A stretch of 64,000 nt of DNA, from contig JALLLT010000040.1 in assembly GCA_025266875.1 (NCBI GenBank), forward strand, positions 186,001 through 250,000, given 5' to 3'. Positions 59,663 through 64,000 of the stretch are shown one piece after another (positions within the stretch are counted from its first letter, which is position 1; every line of letters starts with the position of its first letter). This DNA is from Fennellomyces sp. T-0311. Lineage: Eukaryota; Mucoromycota; Mucoromycetes; Mucorales; Lichtheimiaceae. Both the position numbers and the translations under genes were made by a program. The notes beneath the pieces are model-generated. The model was not told the DNA's origin, ran no database searches, and worked only from the letters and a program-made list of their open reading frames with translations.

Positions 59663-59883
59663 CACCGTAAAAAATCCGCCTGGGCGATTTCGGGGATGTT
59701 GGGATCTTCTGGGATAAAAGCGAAATCCCAACATATGAGTAACACAGGCTGTGCTTGCGACCCAAGCGAATCCCCAAAATCTGCCCAACGCTGCTACACA
59801 AGATCTCAAAATCGGTTAGCGTCTCCTTTATCCCCAGATTATCCCCAGAAATGCCCAGAATATCTGAAGGATTTTTTACGGTG
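59663..59883. mobile_element. MITE-like element with perfect 15-bp terminal inverted repeats
   Basis: 221 bp bounded by CACCGTAAAAAATCC at 59663-59677 and its exact inverse complement at 59869-59883. Inside is a second perfect inverted repeat, ATGTTGGGAT (59696-59705) with ATCCCAACAT (59725-59734), able to form a hairpin, and several CCCCAGA copies near the right end. It has no coding capacity. A target-site duplication is not obvious. It is probably a non-autonomous element mobilised by a transposase elsewhere in the genome. Confidence 0.75.
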
Positions 59884-60234
59884 CAAGATCAATCACAAGA
59901 GATAAAACGCTCATAAATTACAACAGTCAGATAAAGAAAGTATCGGTGGATTGGGAAATTATCACTGCTGAATCACCGGATATTGTTCGCCACGTTGACG
60001 AGTAGCAGGGATATTAGTAGCAGATCACTGCCTGCATTTGTGTTGCTGACGTGGTGTTTATACTATTAGGTATTACAGCTGAATTTGATCCTTTAAAGTT
60101 CCCTTTGTATTGGCGAACGCTTGTGCTCGTGATTAGACAGGAACATCTGATTCTGGAGATGGCAAATAGTATCCATAACGCAGCTGTTTAGAGAAGGCCG
60201 ATTTAGGCTGTTTAGACCAACAACTGGGGGGGGG
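59884..60234. other. intergenic region
   Basis: About 350 bp between the MITE-like element and the decayed 7TM copy; includes a G12 run near 60226-60237. No gene seen. Confidence 0.5.
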
Positions 60235-60885
60235 GGGCGAGGAAGCCCCACAAGGCAAACCAAAGACCGAAAAGGCCCACCAGATCCATCATAATAAACG
60301 CAATCACGGAGTAGGTGTAAAGACTAGGATCAGTCATATCAAGAGTATCGGCTGGACTGAGAATCAAAACTGTGACAAAGAACATCGCCGCTCCTTGAGT
60401 TCAGCAAAGATTTGTACTATCACAGAGGATAAGAACAAAATCTAGATACCATAAGTAGATCAGCCAGATCAAACTGCTCATATGAAAGACGAATCCGACA
60501 ATATTGGTGGGGACTAGTATGACGGTCCACAGGTAAACTGTGTAGTCAGGGTAGTAGCGTTTTTGCTGGGACGGAACGGTTTCGCTTGAGAGTACAATTG
60601 TCTGGAAAATTTCGATGCGATGAGGTACAGTGGCGGGACGAACACGCTGGCAAAGAATAAGCGAGCCATCATGTTTTTGTCAAATATATTATCAGAAGCT
60701 CTAGTGATATGGAAGATCCCCAAGATTGCCCGCGCAAAGACAAACACTCATGTCAAGAAACTTGAGAAAAGTAGCGTCCATAGAAACGTCGTGCTTATAA
60801 CACCCTCATCACAGATTATATGATTGCAAAAACGGCGAGAAGCGCAGTTCTGGAGCTAAAGACGTAGGCAAGGTTGATATAGTTT
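60235..60885 (-). pseudogene. decayed seven-transmembrane gene, family copy 3
   Basis: All parts of the family can be followed on the minus strand but only by changing frame and crossing stops. The N-terminal piece YINLAYVFSS and RRFYGRYF (as QFYGRYAL in copy 4) lie at about 60770-60882; a TM3-like FFASVFVPPLYLIASKF at about 60580-60670; a TM4-like YTVYLWTVILVPTNIVGFVF at about 60480-60545; and the TM7 signature IMDLVGLFGLWFALWGFL at about 60240-60300. There is no continuous ORF longer than 77 codons. The C-terminal tail is missing beyond a poly-G run. Confidence 0.75.
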
Positions 60886-61749
60886 GATCAATTCACTGCA
60901 ATTATTTCTTGCTTCCTAACTTGATATGATTTACAAAAGTATTAGCAAAATCTGTACAGGGATACAAAGATTTTTTTATATTACCGAAGATCCTACAATA
61001 TCTGTCCGGATTTTTTTGGCATGGCTTTTTGGCGTCTTGATCACCTACGTATATGAATTTCTCTTGAATGCATGTACAAATGATACTGAGAGTACAATAG
61101 ATTGATCGCCGATTTACCAATATGTGCGTGACTTAATCCTATTGTTCAAATTACGGAATGGGAAGTAAATCGATATGAAGCGATTACACTTTTAAAGAAC
61201 GTTATATCTGTGGCTCACCATGCATGCTGAGCATTCAATCAGTTCTTTGCAGGAGCCAGATATCGTTATCATGTGATCCAATGTCTTCGCGTCATTTGTT
61301 TTCATGTTCTGTCGCAGTATCTGGGATTCTGGAAGACACAGGGCAACACAAAGATCGAGCTCCATTGCTTACATCGTTCAAATACAATGGCTATGCAGGC
61401 TTCAAATGGCAGAGACCATCATTGATCATATCATATGTCACTTGCCTAGAATCATATCTCCTATATGAATACTATGTACCTATTGACGCGCACCCAATCA
61501 GCGAGTCTGATCATACGCATTGGCCACATTGGTATCGACCCGAATATCTGATATAGAAGTGACTTCCCTCACAGAATATTCCCTTCTTAAGAAATTACAT
61601 TTTAGGAGCTCTACACAATTTTCGTACCAAGTAATGCTGTTAGAGTTATCTCGTGGTTCCGCATCATCTTTACCGCAAGCTAATATCTTGGCACAATAAA
61701 TATCATGCAACTTTTGACGGGAGTACGTGCCAAGGCGAATAACGCAGTC
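60886..61749. other. intergenic region
   Basis: About 860 bp of AT-rich sequence. A plus-strand ORF of 110 codons (61224-61556) has no recognisable features and is probably chance. Confidence 0.5.
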
Positions 61750-62364
61750 TCTGCTTTTGGATTCGCCTGTTCTAATTTGCAGTGCATTGAAAAGTTCGTA
61801 AAAGCAAAGTACCGATAATCAGGAACGAGTATAAAATAAACTCAAATGCTGTAGCTATTCAGGTATATCAGGTCGCGAGCTGTGTATGTATCAACTGAAT
61901 CAATAGAGTGCCACATTTTGTCAATCATGGCATTGTATGCAATATTGGTACAGATCAGGATGATAGTCCATAGATACGCGATGTAAGTGGAAAGGAGCTT
62001 GAGTTGGAAATGGCGTTTCGACGGAGATTCAGCGTTTGTAGTAAGTGGAACCTCGATTATTAGTGTACGACAAACTTCAAACAACACGCAATAGAGTAAT
62101 GGAACGAACATGTTGAAGAAGAATGCACGAGCCATGTTGCCGTGGCTAAGTGTTATTGTTTCCGGAGAATGTATAACAACTCTAATGTTGACAACTGGAA
62201 GATATGTGACCATTCGTACAAAGGTAAATGTTGCAGCCAGGAGTGAGGGCATAGCGCCCATAGAATTGTCTTATCCGTATCGCAGCAATTACAGACGCTA
62301 CCATGACAGGAAAGGAAAGGGAAAGAGGCACAGCACCAAAAGCATAAGTTGTGTAAATGTCCAT
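61750..62364 (-). pseudogene. truncated and frameshifted seven-transmembrane gene, family copy 4
   Basis: Starts properly with MDIYTTYAFGAVPLSLSF (ATG 62362-62364) and a good TM1. It then shifts frame once near 62250, after QFYGRYAL; the new frame carries TM2, FVPLLYCVLFEVCR (TM3, almost identical to copy 1) and YIAYLWTIILICTNIAY (TM4). It stops at 61842. A third frame holds a TM5-like piece (FILYSFLIIGTLLL) to about 61765. TM6, TM7 and the tail are absent. Its closest relative in the window is copy 1 at 35.1 kb. Confidence 0.8.
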
Positions 62365-63470
62365 ATCTGATTATGTTTTCTTACAGATGAACAATTTCTC
62401 GATCTTTATATTTGCTGAGGATGGTGGTGGTGCCACAGAAGCCAAATCGTGGCTGTGTGTCCATTTTAGGGAGGCGGCGTTTCTGCTCAAATTCTCAGAA
62501 AATGTAACAATGATTCCATACTTGCGAAGTTTGCAGCCACTGCGTGATCTACCCAAATCATTTAAAAGGTTTCTGTATTTTATCATCATTTGTTATTTAA
62601 CTTATATATGCATGTTATTACGTCTACATATTTCCGCTTCCCTAAATAAAAGCAATTTGAAGTTGAAATGTTGGATTTCAAAAACATCACAAATGGCAAA
62701 TGATGCCGTGCATCCTCTGTATTTTTTGTGCATTCAATTACAAAGCGTCTGCACTTACCACGGGATTTACCTGGTTTTTAAAACTGCATATCACTTCTAT
62801 TCCCACATTATAGAAAGCCGTTATGTATGAACTACACTCTGTAAAGATAGTGGACTTTTATTCTGCGAAATGGAGGCGGTACAATCATAATTTCTTTTAG
62901 TTGATCATGCTACCTTTACCTTTCAGGTAAACGCAACTTTTTCAATTATATGTATCTTTTGAGAGTACATGCCCTATATACTAGAAAAAGTAGTGGGATA
63001 ATCCCCTAAATCCCGATATGACTCAAGTGGATAATTTTGCCTGGAATGAATTTTTTCATATTCGCCAGAAATCATACTTCGTTTTGGGCTAACCACTTAT
63101 ATATTGCTCTCGCTCTTTGACAGGTAGCAGTTTATAGTAAGTCATAGATGGAGCTAAATCATGCGTTTTTTTTTTAAAAAAAAAACCAGCGTTTGATCTA
63201 TTAGGTCATTGAAAAAGTGAAGACGTCCGCAACAGGGCATGTATGATCATCCACATTGTGATTGGTGTATTTTAATTACATGCAAAAAAGCTTTTCTCCA
63301 TTTTCAAAACTCGCGCTTTTTTTCATTTTTCCACACCAGTCGATCAATTTAATACGCGACGACAATAAAGTAAAAGATGTGTAGCTAAGGGTACATTATA
63401 ATGAGTGGATAATACGTATGTTTTTACATAAAGGTTAATAAAAAAATGGCTCGAATATCGTCAGGTTATA
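62365..63470. other. intergenic region
   Basis: About 1.1 kb. A GTGGCTGTGTGTCC motif near 62449 resembles those upstream of copy 2. A plus-strand ORF at 62357-62830 (157 codons) has no family features. A perfect T10A10 palindrome lies at 63166-63185. Confidence 0.5.
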
Positions 63471-64000
63471 TTACTGATAACTGGAATATTGACCTGGTGG
63501 ATACTGTGGGGTAGCCTGTACTTGAACAATGGGATACTGTCCGCCTTGTTGTTGATGACTGATTGGGATCTGAACAATTGGGTATTGACCAGGTTGCAAT
63601 TGCTGTTGAGGGATTTGTACAACAGGATATTGCTGCTGAATCTGAGGCGAAGATCCGGTTGAATTGGAAAAAATTTGCGGTGGTGGAGGGACAAAAGGTG
63701 CTCCAGTCGCTGGAGCAGGTGCGTAATAGCCGTAATATGGCTGGTTGGTGGCAGAAGTCTTGGGCTGTGGAGGCCAGATCCGAGGGGAGGCATACAGCGC
63801 AAACAAAAGACCAAAAAGGCCAATCATGTCTACCAAGACAAAAGAGATGATGGCGGTCAAAGGGTATGAATAGTCCACCGACAAGGCAGAAGAGACAGTA
63901 TCTCCTATGTTAGCAACCACAACCAAGACAAAGTAGGTCACAAGTGATGACATGCAAGGCCCTAATTCCTTCGATCCGTAGATAAGCTGACCGATTCCGA
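63471..64000 (-). CDS. seven-transmembrane protein, family copy 5 (5' end outside window)
   Basis: The last 176 codons are visible, ending at a stop at 63471-63473; the reading frame stays open to the window edge. TM6 (TYFVLVVVANIGDTV) and TM7 (SFVLVDMIGLFGLLFALY) match copy 2. The tail is about 100 residues, rich in Gln and Pro, with four copies of a repeat of the form QYPVVQIP / QYPIVQIP / QYPIVQVQ, and ends GQYSSYQ (GQYSSYRFT in copy 2). The repeats may form an extended or aggregating cytosolic tail. Most likely an intact gene. Confidence 0.75.
   Translation of the reverse strand, partial: GIGQLIYGSKELGPCMSSLVTYFVLVVVANIGDTVSSALSVDYSYPLTAIISFVLVDMIGLFGLLFALYASPRIWPPQPKTSATNQPYYGYYAPAPATGAPFVPPPPQIFSNSTGSSPQIQQQYPVVQIPQQQLQPGQYPIVQIPISHQQQGGQYPIVQVQATPQYPPGQYSSYQ

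Overview
This is nuclear DNA of a filamentous fungus, most likely an early-diverging Mucoromycota (Mucorales-like) species. The evidence is dense protein-coding genes broken by many 48-60 nt GT-AG introns, fungal housekeeping proteins (VMA10, RAD16, MTF2, RFC5/RFC3-type clamp loader, SPT3, ATP12, RIB3, TIP41, WASP, myosin II), mucoralean-style F-box/TPR/LRR and Kelch membrane proteins, and a MULE-type transposase fused to an OTU protease. No rRNA, tRNA or CRISPR array was found. All exon coordinates were derived by reading splice sites by eye and checking that phases and total lengths agree.

Layout. 0-1.8 kb: 3' part of a transposase-OTU fusion gene. 1.8-6.1 kb: AT-rich, gene-poor. 6.1-13.3 kb: V-ATPase subunit G, an unknown tail-anchored acidic protein, a small candidate ORF, and the 22-exon RAD16 homologue. 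13.6-14.6 kb: MTF2-like mitochondrial protein. 14.6-18.8 kb: mostly unassigned, with a compact C2-domain gene. 18.8-31.3 kb: a packed housekeeping block (Kelch membrane protein with one apparent frameshift, a conserved protein of unknown function, a RING protein, clamp-loader subunit, SPT3, four-CBS protein, ATP12). 31.3-40.3 kb: gene-poor, holding a small Cys-rich two-exon gene, the first copy of a seven-transmembrane (7TM) family, and an internally deleted pogo/Tigger-type transposon with clear terminal inverted repeats and a TA duplication. 40.3-57.6 kb: a second packed block (RIB3, F-box protein, TIP41, then WASP, myosin II and a three-SH3 adaptor in a row on the minus strand, then an F-box/TPR/LRR protein). 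57.9-64 kb: four more 7TM copies on the minus strand: one intact, two decayed, one cut by the window edge. A MITE-like element lies among them.

The most unusual features are the local expansion and decay of a 7TM family whose members end in Gln/Pro-rich PxVQIP-type repeats, the co-oriented WASP-myosin II-SH3 adaptor trio of actin genes, a myosin II with a very short coiled-coil tail, the string of 5-, 10- and 19-nt micro-exons in RAD16, and two convergent gene pairs whose stop codons are 4 bp apart or actually overlap. Within the housekeeping blocks the genes are functionally mixed (DNA repair and replication, chromatin, mitochondria, signalling), as is normal for fungi. Only the actin trio and the 7TM group look like meaningful clusters.
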